From CADEED01 sp020442965 (lineage in GTDB: Bacteria; Pseudomonadota; Gammaproteobacteria; Steroidobacterales; Steroidobacteraceae), in assembly GCA_041395525.1 (NCBI GenBank), contig JAWLAH010000001.1, positions 1 to 64,000 of the forward strand: DNA of 64,000 nucleotides, written 5' to 3'. This document shows, in pieces, positions 9,196-18,286 of the stretch. The position numbers and the translations under genes are program-made. The notes below the pieces were generated by a model, which was not told the DNA's origin, did no database searches, and saw only the letters and a program-made list of their open reading frames with translations. Numbering within the stretch: position 1 is the first letter of the stretch; each line of letters starts with the position of its first letter.

Positions 9196-11219
9196 CGCCG
9201 GTCGTACGCGACCAGCGACAAAGATTTCCACGGCTCGACGCCGAGCAGACGGCGGCAACCGCTGCGATCGTCGTCCTCACGATGGGCGTGTTGCTGCACG
9301 CCAGCACCCTACCGATCTGGACGCTCGTCGCCGTGCTTGGCTGTTCCCTGTGGCGTTTCATCGCTGCGCTGAATATTGTCCCGTTGCCGGGCACGCGCCT
9401 GGCGATTCGAGCAGCGTTCATTTTCGCAACAGCGCTCGCTCTGCTCGCCGTCCTCGCGAGCTTTCGGACCTTGAATGGTCTAGCCGCTGGCACCGCGCTG
9501 CTCAGCATGATGGGAGCGCTCAAACTGCTCGAGACGCGCACGCCGCGGGACGAGCGAGTCGTCATTGGCGTCGGCCTATTTCTCTTGCTAGCCGCCTGTC
9601 TTGCAAATCAGACACTCACGCGCGTACCGCTCTATTTGTTATACGCGTGGGTTTGCTGCGCCGCCTTCGCACTCATTGCGCAGCGCTCGGACTCGATGAC
9701 GCCGCGCACCGCGATGCGCCTCGCCGGTCGGGCGCTGCTCGCGGCGTCGCCGCTAGCCATCGTGTTCTTTCTGTTCTTTCCGCGAGTCGCCGGGCAATTC
9801 TGGGCGTTGCCTACCGGTGGCGCGGCATCGACAGGCCTGAGCGATGAAATGTCGCCCGGAAGCATCGGCAAACTGATCGAGTTCTACGAACCTGCGTTCA
9901 GAGTGCGCTTCGAGTCCGCTGCGCCGCCGCCGCCACAACGCTACTGGCGTGGGCCCGTGCTGACCCACTTCGATGGCTTCACCTGGCGGCGCGCGCCCTA
10001 TTCTCAATACCGCGAACCGCTGGTCGAGGGCATCGGTGCTGCTGTCCGCCAACGGATCACGCTCGAGCCGCACAACCGCCGCTGGTGGTTTGCGCTCGAT
10101 ACGGTCAGCAAATCACCCCGCAGTGACGTGTTCCTCACCGCCGATCATCAGCTGGTCTCACTGCAGCCGGTCGACGAAGTCGTTAGCTATGAGGTTGAAT
10201 CACACACGCGCACGCGTAGCACGACAGCGCTATCGTCGGTCGCCGAACGGATGCTGACCGCACTGCCCGGCTCCCGCAATCCCCGCAGCCGCAGGTTCGC
10301 GCGCGAATTGCGCGATCGTACACCGGACACCCGCGCATTCATCGGGCAAGTGCTGGAATACTTTCGTACCCAGGGATTTCGTTATTCTCTCGAACCGCCG
10401 CGTAGCAGTCTCGATTCAGTGGACGATTTTCTGTTCGACAGCAGGCTGGGATTCTGCGGCCACTACGCTTCGGCATTCGCCACGATCATGCGCGCCGGCG
10501 GCGTCCCGGCGCGCGTCGTCACCGGTTACCTGGGCGGCGAGTGGAACCCGATCGGCGGATATCTCATCGTGCGCCAGTCCGATGCGCACGCCTGGACGGA
10601 AGTGTGGCTCGATGGGGCGGGCTGGATGCGCGTCGATCCGACGGGTGTCGTCGAACCGGAACGCCTTACTCGCGGCGTCATCGATCTGCTGCCGAATGCA
10701 CTATCCGCGCCGACACGCTTCATGCACCACTCACCGTGGCTCACGCGTGCGCTCATGGTGTGGGATGGTGCCAACCACTGGTGGCGGGAGAACGTGGTCG
10801 AGTTCGACTTCCGGCAGCAGTTGGCGTTGCTCAACAATCTCGGACTCGGCGATACAGGCTGGCGCGGACTCGGCATGCTGTTGGCAGCCGGCTTCATTGG
10901 TTGGCTGGTCTGGATCGCGTACTCGCTGCGACATCTCATGATACGGGCGCAACCGGATCGCGTGGCGCGCGCGTGGCAGCGCTTCTGCACGACCGCGGCC
11001 GGATTCGTGACGCCGCGCGCCAGCGACGAGACGGCACTCGCGTTCGTGAGTCGGATCGCAACCGCACGGCCCGAGCTGGGCTCCGCAGCAAGGGACATTG
11101 CGGATCGCTACAACGCGTTGCGTTACGGTCGCGGCATGGCCGCCGCGCGACGCCGCCAGCTGAACGTACTCGAGCATGCGATCGACACTTTCGCGCGGCA
11201 GAGTCGCGAGCGCACGTGA
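9192..11219 (+). CDS. TgpA-type transglutaminase-like membrane protein
   Basis: 675 residues with the TgpA layout: about five or six N-terminal hydrophobic segments (residues ~18-205, DUF3488 region), a periplasmic transglutaminase core, one further transmembrane segment near 560 (LGMLLAAGFIGWLVWIAY) and a cytoplasmic DUF4129-like tail. The catalytic triad is present: Cys422 (in GFCGHYAS), His466 (DAHAWTEVW) and Asp482 (RVDPT). Pseudomonas TgpA is an essential periplasmic transglutaminase, presumed to act on envelope proteins. It sits third in the MoxR operon and its TGA overlaps the GTG of the MtfA-like gene. Confidence 0.93.
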   Translation: MTPVVRDQRQRFPRLDAEQTAATAAIVVLTMGVLLHASTLPIWTLVAVLGCSLWRFIAALNIVPLPGTRLAIRAAFIFATALALLAVLASFRTLNGLAAGTALLSMMGALKLLETRTPRDERVVIGVGLFLLLAACLANQTLTRVPLYLLYAWVCCAAFALIAQRSDSMTPRTAMRLAGRALLAASPLAIVFFLFFPRVAGQFWALPTGGAASTGLSDEMSPGSIGKLIEFYEPAFRVRFESAAPPPPQRYWRGPVLTHFDGFTWRRAPYSQYREPLVEGIGAAVRQRITLEPHNRRWWFALDTVSKSPRSDVFLTADHQLVSLQPVDEVVSYEVESHTRTRSTTALSSVAERMLTALPGSRNPRSRRFARELRDRTPDTRAFIGQVLEYFRTQGFRYSLEPPRSSLDSVDDFLFDSRLGFCGHYASAFATIMRAGGVPARVVTGYLGGEWNPIGGYLIVRQSDAHAWTEVWLDGAGWMRVDPTGVVEPERLTRGVIDLLPNALSAPTRFMHHSPWLTRALMVWDGANHWWRENVVEFDFRQQLALLNNLGLGDTGWRGLGMLLAAGFIGWLVWIAYSLRHLMIRAQPDRVARAWQRFCTTAAGFVTPRASDETALAFVSRIATARPELGSAARDIADRYNALRYGRGMAAARRRQLNVLEHAIDTFARQSRERT

Positions 11220-12055
11220 ACGCGGACCGATTCGGGCTGGTCCTCGCCGCACTCGCTGTATTGTCAGTGCTGGCGTTGCTGGGCCAGCGCCTGCGACGGC
11301 GTGCCGCACAGCGGCGCCGCGGTGCGCAGCCGTTTCGCGACGACTGGCGTACTGCGCTGCGTCGGCATGTCCCATTGTACCGTCGATTACCCGGCGCGTT
11401 GCGCGCACAGGTGGAGCGAACTGCGCTGGTGTTCGCCGCGCGCGTCGATTTTGTCGGTTGCAACGGCCTGCAAGTCACGGACGAAATGCGTCTCGTTGTC
11501 GCCGTGCAGGCCGCGCTGCTGGTCGTCAAGCGAAACGCCGATGCATACCGGCCGCTGCATTCCGTATTGTTGTATCCGGATGCCTTCGTCGTGCCGATTG
11601 CCGAGGAGGACGAAACGGGCGTCGTGACGGAGGCGCAGGATGTGCTCGCGGGACAGTCCATCGCGACGGACTCTATCGTCCTCTCTTGGCCGGATGTTAT
11701 TAGTACCGCCCCGAGCGCGCATGCTCACAATCTCGTGCTGCACGAATGCGCACACTTTCTCGATCATGTTTGGGGCGGTACGCTCTCGACCGCGTCGAGC
11801 GATGCCGCCAGCACCTGGCACGATACGCTCGGTGCCGAATATGCGCGACTCTGCCGAGCAGTCGAGTCCGGCGCGCAATCTCTCATCGATCCATACGGCA
11901 GTGCAGACCGCGCGGAGTTCTTCGCTGTCGCGACCGAGGCATTTTTCGAGCGCTCCGACGCGTTGGCGAAGCAAAACCCTGAGCTCTATGCTGTGCTGCG
12001 AGAGTTCTATGGCTTGAACCCGATCGAATGGCCGGCCGAAGGGCCGACTGCCTGA
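11216..12055 (+). CDS. mtfA: MtfA-like zinc metallopeptidase (M90 family)
   Basis: 279 residues from a GTG that overlaps the TgpA stop (GTGA at 11216-11219). The frame is open much farther upstream, but that part is antisense-frame shadow of tgpA, so the GTG is preferred. An N-terminal hydrophobic segment is followed by a basic stretch, and the zinc site HECAH is at residues 176-180 with an acidic helix downstream (GAEYARL, then DRAEFFAVATEAFFER). E. coli MtfA is a cytosolic aminopeptidase that binds the glucose repressor Mlc. Here the protein seems membrane-tethered and is tied to the MoxR-TgpA operon, so a role in envelope-protein handling rather than sugar regulation is possible (inference). 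Confidence 0.86.
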   Translation: MNADRFGLVLAALAVLSVLALLGQRLRRRAAQRRRGAQPFRDDWRTALRRHVPLYRRLPGALRAQVERTALVFAARVDFVGCNGLQVTDEMRLVVAVQAALLVVKRNADAYRPLHSVLLYPDAFVVPIAEEDETGVVTEAQDVLAGQSIATDSIVLSWPDVISTAPSAHAHNLVLHECAHFLDHVWGGTLSTASSDAASTWHDTLGAEYARLCRAVESGAQSLIDPYGSADRAEFFAVATEAFFERSDALAKQNPELYAVLREFYGLNPIEWPAEGPTA

Positions 12056-12117
12056 AGCACGCGGGTTAGAGCAGCTTGCCTGCGGCTCGCTGGTGGATTT
12101 GCGCAGCCGCGCCGGGG

Positions 12118-14490
12118 TTACTTTGCGACTACCTCGAACGTTGCGCCGTACGGTTCGGAATTCTTGGTCCGCCAACGGAATTCCACGCCATCGCCTGCGG
12201 CCAGGTCGTGCGTCGGCAGGACCGTGGTGCAAATGCCGGGCAGCGCCGCACGCGGCGCGAGTTCGTGCCATTCGTCCGCAGCTTTGCGCTGCCAACTGAG
12301 CATCTCTGCCGCGGCAAGATTGACGCGCAAGTCCGTTCCGACCTTGAAATGCGCGAGCGGCACGGCTTCACTCCAGATCGAGACGGACGCTGCATGTTGC
12401 GCGTCGCGGTAACGCTCGAATACCGGCTTGGGGCAGTCGACGATCGCTTTGCGCTGCCGCGATTGAAGCAGTTTGATGAACTCGGCGTGGGCCCACGCGA
12501 GCGGCATGGCCGAGCCGCTGGGTTTGCCGGCTCTGAATGGTTTGCCGGCGATCGGCTCGGTATCCCAAACCTGCTCGGGCAGCATACCGCTCGGTCCGCT
12601 CATCGAGCACATCGCGTTGAGGTACGGCAGCGCATCACGGCCGGCTAACAACTCGTAGTGGCCGCGCTCACCGGTCAGGAGCGGCCAGGCACGACCCACC
12701 CCGGTACCATCGAACTCGCTGCCATCCGCGTGCTCGCCGTAGCCGTCCTGGTTGTAGCGATGCCAGGCCGGACCCGATGGCGTCTCGACTCGCAGCATGG
12801 CATCGGCGACTTTGACGGTATCGCGCACCCGCGGATCATCAGGCGTGCGCAGCCCGAAACGCACGAGCTGCAGGAAATCGACCGACACCTGCGCGTCGGC
12901 ACGCAGGCCCGGATCGCTCTGTCGATTCTTGATCGGTAGAGGCGCCTCGAGAGCGGCACGGTCATGCAGCACGTCCGGCGGCGCCATGCGCACATAGTAG
13001 CCGGCGACGCCTTGCTGGCGAGCCAGCGGCGTGCCTGTCACGTACAACCACGACTCGATCTGCTCGTTCCATGCGTCGGCGACATCCAGGACCAAGCTCG
13101 CTGCATCGCGGTCCAGGAACCGCGATCCGGCGACCAACGCCGCGATGCAGACGGCAAGTGTAAATGCATTGATACCACGATCCTCTTCCCAGCGGTCCTG
13201 ATCGGTCACCGGGCCGACACGCACGACGAAGCCCAATGCGCGCCGGACCAGGTCCTTGACTTCCATACCATCAAGCAAATCGTGCTCGGCTAACAAGGCG
13301 GCAAGAATGACGGGAAGTGCCGCCTCATCGAGCTGCACACCCTGCCAAAAGGGCGTGCCACCCAACCACTGATTCTGATTCCAGTGACCATCCGGGTACT
13401 GCGTCGCAATCAGATAGCGCAACACCTCACGCGACTCGGATACGCTCCCGACGGCGAGCAGAGCGGTGGCACATTCGACCAAATCGCGCGGCCATACCAA
13501 ATGATAGCCACCTTGATCGTCACGCGAGTTGCCCCACGGGATGCTCAAGCTAGCAACCATCGATCCGGGGTGAACTTTATCCAGATGACAGCGCAGCACC
13601 GTTCTCGAGACTGCCAACTGCACATCGAGCGCCCTGGAAAGACCCTTGACGGCTACGGTGGCGTGACACTGATCATGCCAGGCTTGCCAGGCACCTTGAT
13701 GCTCGCTCCAGCTCTGATCGAATGGCTGCGCCAGCGCCGCCACCGCCAGCGACGCGGCCGCGCCGCGCGAAGCACCAAAACCAAGCCCCAACACGCAGCG
13801 ACGCTCGAGCTGCGCCATGATGGCGACGTTGCCCGGGCCGGCGCGCTCATGGCGCCAAGTCATCGCGCCATTGCGATCGAAATCCTGCCACCCGTCACTG
13901 CGACCGACGTACCCGGCACTCGCGCGCCCGAGCACGTCGAGCTGGCTCGAGTTCACTGCCGCCAGTGCCAAACCGAAAGGCCCCTGCTCCGCCCACAGTA
14001 CCTGGCGGCCGTAGTGCTGCCCTTGCGCGACAATGTTGTGCCAGCCTTCGCCGCCCAGATGAGGCGCTAACAGCACATAGGGGCGCAGGTTCTCATCGCC
14101 CTCGAGCTGCACGTCGAGCAGCAATACGGCGCGATCGCGCGACGGCACCACACGCAGCGTGAGTTCGAATCGGTCATGAGTGTGAGTGATCGTCGCGGCC
14201 GGGACTCCGGGCGCGGGCGTAGCTAGTCGGTAGTTAGCGAGTCGCTTGACCTCGCACCAGAAGCCGTCGCCATCCGCCACGATGAAGCCGAGATCGCGGA
14301 TCTGCGGCAGATCAACCCGCGGATAATAAACCTCGTTGACAATCCCGTGTCCGAGCGTGAACCAGACGCGACTTGGTCCAAGCGACGTACCAACAATGTC
14401 TTTGGCGCTCGACGTCCAGGTCGGTGGGATACCCGGCGAACCCGGCGCATCGTCGGCCGGCCAGTCAGTCTGATTACCGTTTTGGCTCAC
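12118..14490 (-). CDS. GH15 glucoamylase / glucodextranase-like glucan hydrolase
   Basis: 790 residues from GTG at 14490, overlapping the ROK kinase stop. The N-terminal ~270 residues form the beta-rich glucodextranase-N type domain ('GTSLGPSRVWFTLGHGIVNE' and 'YYPRVDLPQIRDLGF'). The (alpha/alpha)6 catalytic domain follows with the GH15 marks 'DRWEEDRGINAFT' (expected general acid Glu), 'GRAWPLLTGERGHYEL' and 'MLPEQVWDTEP' (expected general base Glu). No signal peptide is seen, so it probably acts in the cytoplasm on alpha-glucans, releasing glucose. The two genes upstream in the operon would phosphorylate and oxidise that glucose. Fine specificity (starch, dextran or trehalose-like) cannot be read from sequence. 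Confidence 0.9.
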   Translation of the reverse strand: MSQNGNQTDWPADDAPGSPGIPPTWTSSAKDIVGTSLGPSRVWFTLGHGIVNEVYYPRVDLPQIRDLGFIVADGDGFWCEVKRLANYRLATPAPGVPAATITHTHDRFELTLRVVPSRDRAVLLLDVQLEGDENLRPYVLLAPHLGGEGWHNIVAQGQHYGRQVLWAEQGPFGLALAAVNSSQLDVLGRASAGYVGRSDGWQDFDRNGAMTWRHERAGPGNVAIMAQLERRCVLGLGFGASRGAAASLAVAALAQPFDQSWSEHQGAWQAWHDQCHATVAVKGLSRALDVQLAVSRTVLRCHLDKVHPGSMVASLSIPWGNSRDDQGGYHLVWPRDLVECATALLAVGSVSESREVLRYLIATQYPDGHWNQNQWLGGTPFWQGVQLDEAALPVILAALLAEHDLLDGMEVKDLVRRALGFVVRVGPVTDQDRWEEDRGINAFTLAVCIAALVAGSRFLDRDAASLVLDVADAWNEQIESWLYVTGTPLARQQGVAGYYVRMAPPDVLHDRAALEAPLPIKNRQSDPGLRADAQVSVDFLQLVRFGLRTPDDPRVRDTVKVADAMLRVETPSGPAWHRYNQDGYGEHADGSEFDGTGVGRAWPLLTGERGHYELLAGRDALPYLNAMCSMSGPSGMLPEQVWDTEPIAGKPFRAGKPSGSAMPLAWAHAEFIKLLQSRQRKAIVDCPKPVFERYRDAQHAASVSIWSEAVPLAHFKVGTDLRVNLAAAEMLSWQRKAADEWHELAPRAALPGICTTVLPTHDLAAGDGVEFRWRTKNSEPYGATFEVVAK

Positions 14491-15179
14491 GACTTGCTAC
14501 TGCCTGCTGCCGCCTGCCAAGCCTTGAAGCCACCCGCGAATGCCATCGAGTTATCCACGCGCCGGCACTTCTCTGGCAACTCCTTCAGATGTTTGGCATT
14601 GCCGCCGCCGATCACGATCTCCTCGGGCTCGAGGGCCGCCGCGAGACGACCGATGACATCGATCACCCGGTGACGCCACTTCTTCTTGCCGAGCCGCTTC
14701 AGGCCGCGCTTGCCAACGTAGTCCTCGTACGTGCCCTTCTTGTACGGCAGGTGACCCAGCTCCAATGGCTCCACTACGCCGTCCACCACGAGCGCCGAAC
14801 CCAAGCCGGTGCCCAGGCCCAGGAACAGCAGTTTGCGACCTTGGTAGCTACCTAGAGCCTGCAGTGCGGCGTCGTTGACCACCAGCACCTTCTGCTCGAA
14901 CGCTTTGGCGAAGTCGAACCCGACCCAACCCGACGCGAGGTTGTGCGGCTCGACCACGGGCCTGCCACGTAGTACAACGCCCGGATAGCCGATCACCACG
15001 GCCCCGTAGGTCCAGCCGCGAGCACAACGTTTGACGCGGGCGACCATCGCGGCGGCCGTCAGCGACTTGCCGGACGCGAACTTTCGCGGGCGCGTGTGGC
15101 CTGAAGCCAACAGCTTGACGTGCGTACCTCCAACATCCACCACTAACACCTGTTCGTTGCGCCTCACGGATCTTTTCAC
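14487..15179 (-). CDS. ROK-family kinase resembling polyphosphate glucokinase
   Basis: 230 residues from GTG at 15179, overlapping the zwf stop. The phosphate-1 loop 'VDVGGTHVKLLASG' is near residue 15, 'GYPGVV' near 65, the catalytic Asp in 'VVNDAALQALG' (about residue 115), and the nucleotide-binding glycines in 'FLGLGTGLGSA'. It lacks the zinc-binding CxCGxxGC motif of classical ROK glucokinases, and the short length, 'GHLPYKKGTYEDYVG' and 'EEIVIGGGNAKHL' segments resemble polyphosphate glucokinases (PPGK). The likely reaction is glucose phosphorylation with ATP or polyphosphate; donor preference is inference. Context between zwf and a glucoamylase supports a glucose substrate. Confidence 0.83.
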   Translation of the reverse strand: MKRSVRRNEQVLVVDVGGTHVKLLASGHTRPRKFASGKSLTAAAMVARVKRCARGWTYGAVVIGYPGVVLRGRPVVEPHNLASGWVGFDFAKAFEQKVLVVNDAALQALGSYQGRKLLFLGLGTGLGSALVVDGVVEPLELGHLPYKKGTYEDYVGKRGLKRLGKKKWRHRVIDVIGRLAAALEPEEIVIGGGNAKHLKELPEKCRRVDNSMAFAGGFKAWQAAAGSSKS

Positions 15180-16603
15180 GATTCAACCACCGGGTTGTGC
15201 CAATCACCATCCCGGGCGATCAGCGCGTTCGCCTGCGGCGGCCCCCACGAGCCGCAGCGATAGCGATGCGCCGCAGCGTGCTCGTGCAGTACCGGCTCGA
15301 CGACTGCCCAGGCAGCCTCAACCGCATCCTCGCGTATGAACAACGCGCCGTCGCCGCGCATCGCATCCCCTAATAACCGCTCGTATGGTGTTTCCTCACC
15401 GCCCTGCTCCTCGAGCAAATACAACTCGCGTTGCTCACCGAGAAACTCCTGGCCCGGTCGCTTGACACGTGCCGCGAGCGCGACCGCCGAATTGGGGGAG
15501 ATGCGAAAGCGCACGTAGTTTGTTCTGCCGTCCCTTGGGGCCGAGTCTCCGAATAGGCGCTGTGGCGGCGCCTTGAGCTCCACCAACACCTCCATAGCCG
15601 TTGCAGCCAGGCACTTGCCCGAGCGCAAGTACCACGGCACGCCCTGCCAGCGCCAGGAATCGATCTGTAGTCGTAACGCGCAAAATGTTTCGACGTCGGA
15701 ACCTTTGGCGACGCCCAGTTCCTTGCGATACCCGGCGTACTGGCCGCGCACGAGGTCCGCAGGCGCCAGCGGACGCATCGCTTGAAATACTTTCGCCTGC
15801 TCGGTATGCACTGCGCCATAGCCCTGATACACGGGCGGCTCCATGGCTAACAACGCGACCACCTGAAAGAGATGATTCTGAATGACGTCGCGCAGGCAGC
15901 CGGCGGATTCGTAGAACGCGCCGCGTCCGGCTACGCCGAACTGCTCTGCGAGAGTCACCTGCACACTCGCCACCGAGTTGCGGTTCCAGATCGGCTCGAG
16001 GAACGAATTGGCAAACCGGAAGTACAGGATATTCATGATCGCTTCTTTGCCGAGGAAGTGATCGATCCGGAAAATGTCATCCTCCGGGAACACGGATCGT
16101 GCAACGCGATTGAGCGCGCGTGCTGATGCGAGATCACGCCCGAAGGGCTTTTCGACAATGACGCGGGCGCCTCTAGCGAGCCCGGCATCGCCTAACCCCT
16201 GGATGACGGTCGCGAATAGGGCGGGTGGAATGGCCAAATAGAATGCCGGACCGCGCGCGGACCCCAAAGCGGACTGCAGTGCCACGAAGGTCTGTGCATC
16301 CCGATAGTCGCCCTTGACGTAAGTCAGCAGCGACAGCAGCCGACGAAGCGTGCGCTTGCTAACCACGACGTCGGCAACTTTGAGACTATCCGTGACGCGG
16401 CGATGTAGCTGATCCAGGGTCCAGTCTGACGACGCGACGCCGATCACCGGTACTGTCAACTCGCCGCTCTGGACCATGCGGTACAGCGCGGGAAAAATCA
16501 TCTTGTGCGCCAGGTCACCACTCACACCGAACAGCACCAAGGCATCGGATCGAGATGAGGCCTGCTTGCTGTTAGAGTTCGCGGGCTGCTTGTGCTTATT
16601 CAT
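15176..16603 (-). CDS. zwf: Glucose-6-phosphate 1-dehydrogenase
   Basis: 475 residues from the ATG at 16603; the frame extends 25 codons upstream, but the shorter start gives the usual N-terminus with a basic leader before 'LVLFGVSGDLAHKMIFPAL' (NADP-binding fingerprint). The active-site motif RIDHFLGKE is at about residues 179-187. The C-terminus 'RYRCGSWGPPQANALI' is typical. It oxidises glucose-6-phosphate to 6-phosphogluconolactone. It is the first gene of a zwf-ROK-GH15 operon joined by 4-base overlaps; no pgl or edd gene is adjacent. Confidence 0.95.
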   Translation of the reverse strand: MNKHKQPANSNSKQASSRSDALVLFGVSGDLAHKMIFPALYRMVQSGELTVPVIGVASSDWTLDQLHRRVTDSLKVADVVVSKRTLRRLLSLLTYVKGDYRDAQTFVALQSALGSARGPAFYLAIPPALFATVIQGLGDAGLARGARVIVEKPFGRDLASARALNRVARSVFPEDDIFRIDHFLGKEAIMNILYFRFANSFLEPIWNRNSVASVQVTLAEQFGVAGRGAFYESAGCLRDVIQNHLFQVVALLAMEPPVYQGYGAVHTEQAKVFQAMRPLAPADLVRGQYAGYRKELGVAKGSDVETFCALRLQIDSWRWQGVPWYLRSGKCLAATAMEVLVELKAPPQRLFGDSAPRDGRTNYVRFRISPNSAVALAARVKRPGQEFLGEQRELYLLEEQGGEETPYERLLGDAMRGDGALFIREDAVEAAWAVVEPVLHEHAAAHRYRCGSWGPPQANALIARDGDWHNPVVES

Positions 16604-16726
16604 TTTGTGTCCGCCAAAGCGGTCTGACTCCAAACTCCTGGCCAGCAAGTGCCCGCGCACGGCCCTCCCAAGCCGCACGATTGCAACGTCCTTCGCCTTA
16701 GTCGGACACGCTGCCGCGGGATTGGT

Positions 16727-18280
16727 TCACACGTGCGTCGCCGCGCCCGATTTCACGGTATCCGATGGTCGACGCATCAACAACACCAACGGTAGCATCA
16801 GAAATGCGATGATGCCCGTCAAACGAAACACATCACGAAATGCGAGCATTTGTGCTTGCGCCGCCACTTGCGCCGCGAGCAGTGCGGCACCCTTGCTGCT
16901 CGAGGGATCGAAACCCAGGGGGCTCAGGAAAGCGCTGACAGCCGGTTTGAACGGTGTCACATGGCCGATCAACAAGTTCCAGTGCATCTGGGTCGAGCGC
17001 ACGAGTTGCCAACCGACGATCGCAATCCCGATGGAGGAACCGAGCGATCGCATCACGCCGTAGATGCCCGATGCCTCGTCCTGATGTTGCGTGTCGATAC
17101 TCTGGAACGCGACTGTTGACATCGGCACGAAGAAGAGGCCCGTGCCGAGTCCGGCGACCACACCAGGCATCGCAAGGTCCCAAAAGTCAGCGCTCAGATT
17201 CAACTCGCTCCACATCAGGTTACCGACACCTGTCACGACGAGTCCAGCCGCGACCAAGAGACGCGGATCGAAGCGGTTCATCAGCACGCTGCCGGTGAAT
17301 ACCATCGAGAATCCGGCGGCCACGCCACGTGGGGCGAACAGGTAGCCGGATGTGAGCACTGGATATTTCAATAGTCCCTGCACAAAGAGCGGCAGCATTG
17401 CGATCGTGCCGTACATCGCGAGACCAAAGCCGATCATCGCAAGGTTGGCACTCGCGAAACTGCGATCGCGCAATAGCGCAAAATTGATGATGTTAGTGGG
17501 CAATCGCCAGCCACGCGCCACGAACAAGATCGTCGCACAGATCGATAGTGTCGCGGCCGTCACGATCAGGCGCGAATTCAACCAGTCGCGCGACTCACCC
17601 TGATCCAGCATGAATTGCAACGCGCCGATGGCCAGCATCATCAGCACGAGCCCGGTCCAGTCGATCGGCACGTGACGCGTATCCTCGCGCTTCAGTTCAC
17701 CGGCCATCATCATCAGCGCGAAAGCCGCAACCGGCACGTTCACATAGAAAACGGCCCGCCAGGAGAAGGCTTCGGTGAGGATTGCGCCGAGCGTCGGCCC
17801 AAGGATCGGCGCAACGACGACACCGAGTCCGAACATCGCCATCGCCTGGCCGCGCTTCTCACGCGGAAAAGAAGTCAGCAGGATCGACTGCGACAACGGA
17901 ATGAGAAACGCCCCGAACAAGCCCTGCCCCAGACGGCACGCCACCATGAACTCGATATTCTGCGCGACCCCGCACAGTACCGAGAAGAACATGAAGCCGG
18001 TGATTGCACCGATGATCAGCCTGCGGCGGCCCAGACGCAGCGAAAAGAAACCGGTGAGGGGCATTACCACCACGGCCGCGACAACGTAACTCGTTAGAAT
18101 CCAGGTCGTCTGATCGGTCGCAATGCCGAACGCCGCCTGCATGTGTGGCAGCGCGACATTGACGATCGTGGTGTCGAGTACTTCGAGGGCGGAGGTCAGC
18201 ACGACCGCCAGCACGACGGGCCAGCGCGCCCCAGAATCCCGACTCGCGGTGTCGGATGGCGCGGCCCTGGCAACTGTCAC
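16727..18280 (-). CDS. emrB: DHA2-family MFS drug efflux transporter, EmrB-like
   Basis: 517 residues from GTG at 18280. About 14 hydrophobic segments are expected; family signatures are visible: 'LEVLDTTIVNVALPHMQ' in helix 1, 'TTWILTSYVVAAVV' , 'RLGRRRLI' (motif A) and 'GPTLGAILTEAFSWRAVFYVNVP' (motif C region of DHA2 pumps). It starts six bases after emrA, the membrane-fusion partner, so the two should form a tripartite pump with an outer-membrane channel encoded elsewhere. Substrates are probably hydrophobic antimicrobials or uncouplers; not determinable here. Confidence 0.93.
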   Translation of the reverse strand: MTVARAAPSDTASRDSGARWPVVLAVVLTSALEVLDTTIVNVALPHMQAAFGIATDQTTWILTSYVVAAVVVMPLTGFFSLRLGRRRLIIGAITGFMFFSVLCGVAQNIEFMVACRLGQGLFGAFLIPLSQSILLTSFPREKRGQAMAMFGLGVVVAPILGPTLGAILTEAFSWRAVFYVNVPVAAFALMMMAGELKREDTRHVPIDWTGLVLMMLAIGALQFMLDQGESRDWLNSRLIVTAATLSICATILFVARGWRLPTNIINFALLRDRSFASANLAMIGFGLAMYGTIAMLPLFVQGLLKYPVLTSGYLFAPRGVAAGFSMVFTGSVLMNRFDPRLLVAAGLVVTGVGNLMWSELNLSADFWDLAMPGVVAGLGTGLFFVPMSTVAFQSIDTQHQDEASGIYGVMRSLGSSIGIAIVGWQLVRSTQMHWNLLIGHVTPFKPAVSAFLSPLGFDPSSSKGAALLAAQVAAQAQMLAFRDVFRLTGIIAFLMLPLVLLMRRPSDTVKSGAATHV

Positions 18281-18286
18281 GTTGCG

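Noticed and set aside
10541..11215. Upstream in-frame extension of the MtfA-like gene
   Set aside because: It runs out of frame through tgpA; the GTG at 11216 overlapping the tgpA stop gives the normal protein length.
13384..14070. 228-codon open frame antisense to the GH15 gene
   Set aside because: No motifs and no ribosome site; it mirrors a strongly supported gene.
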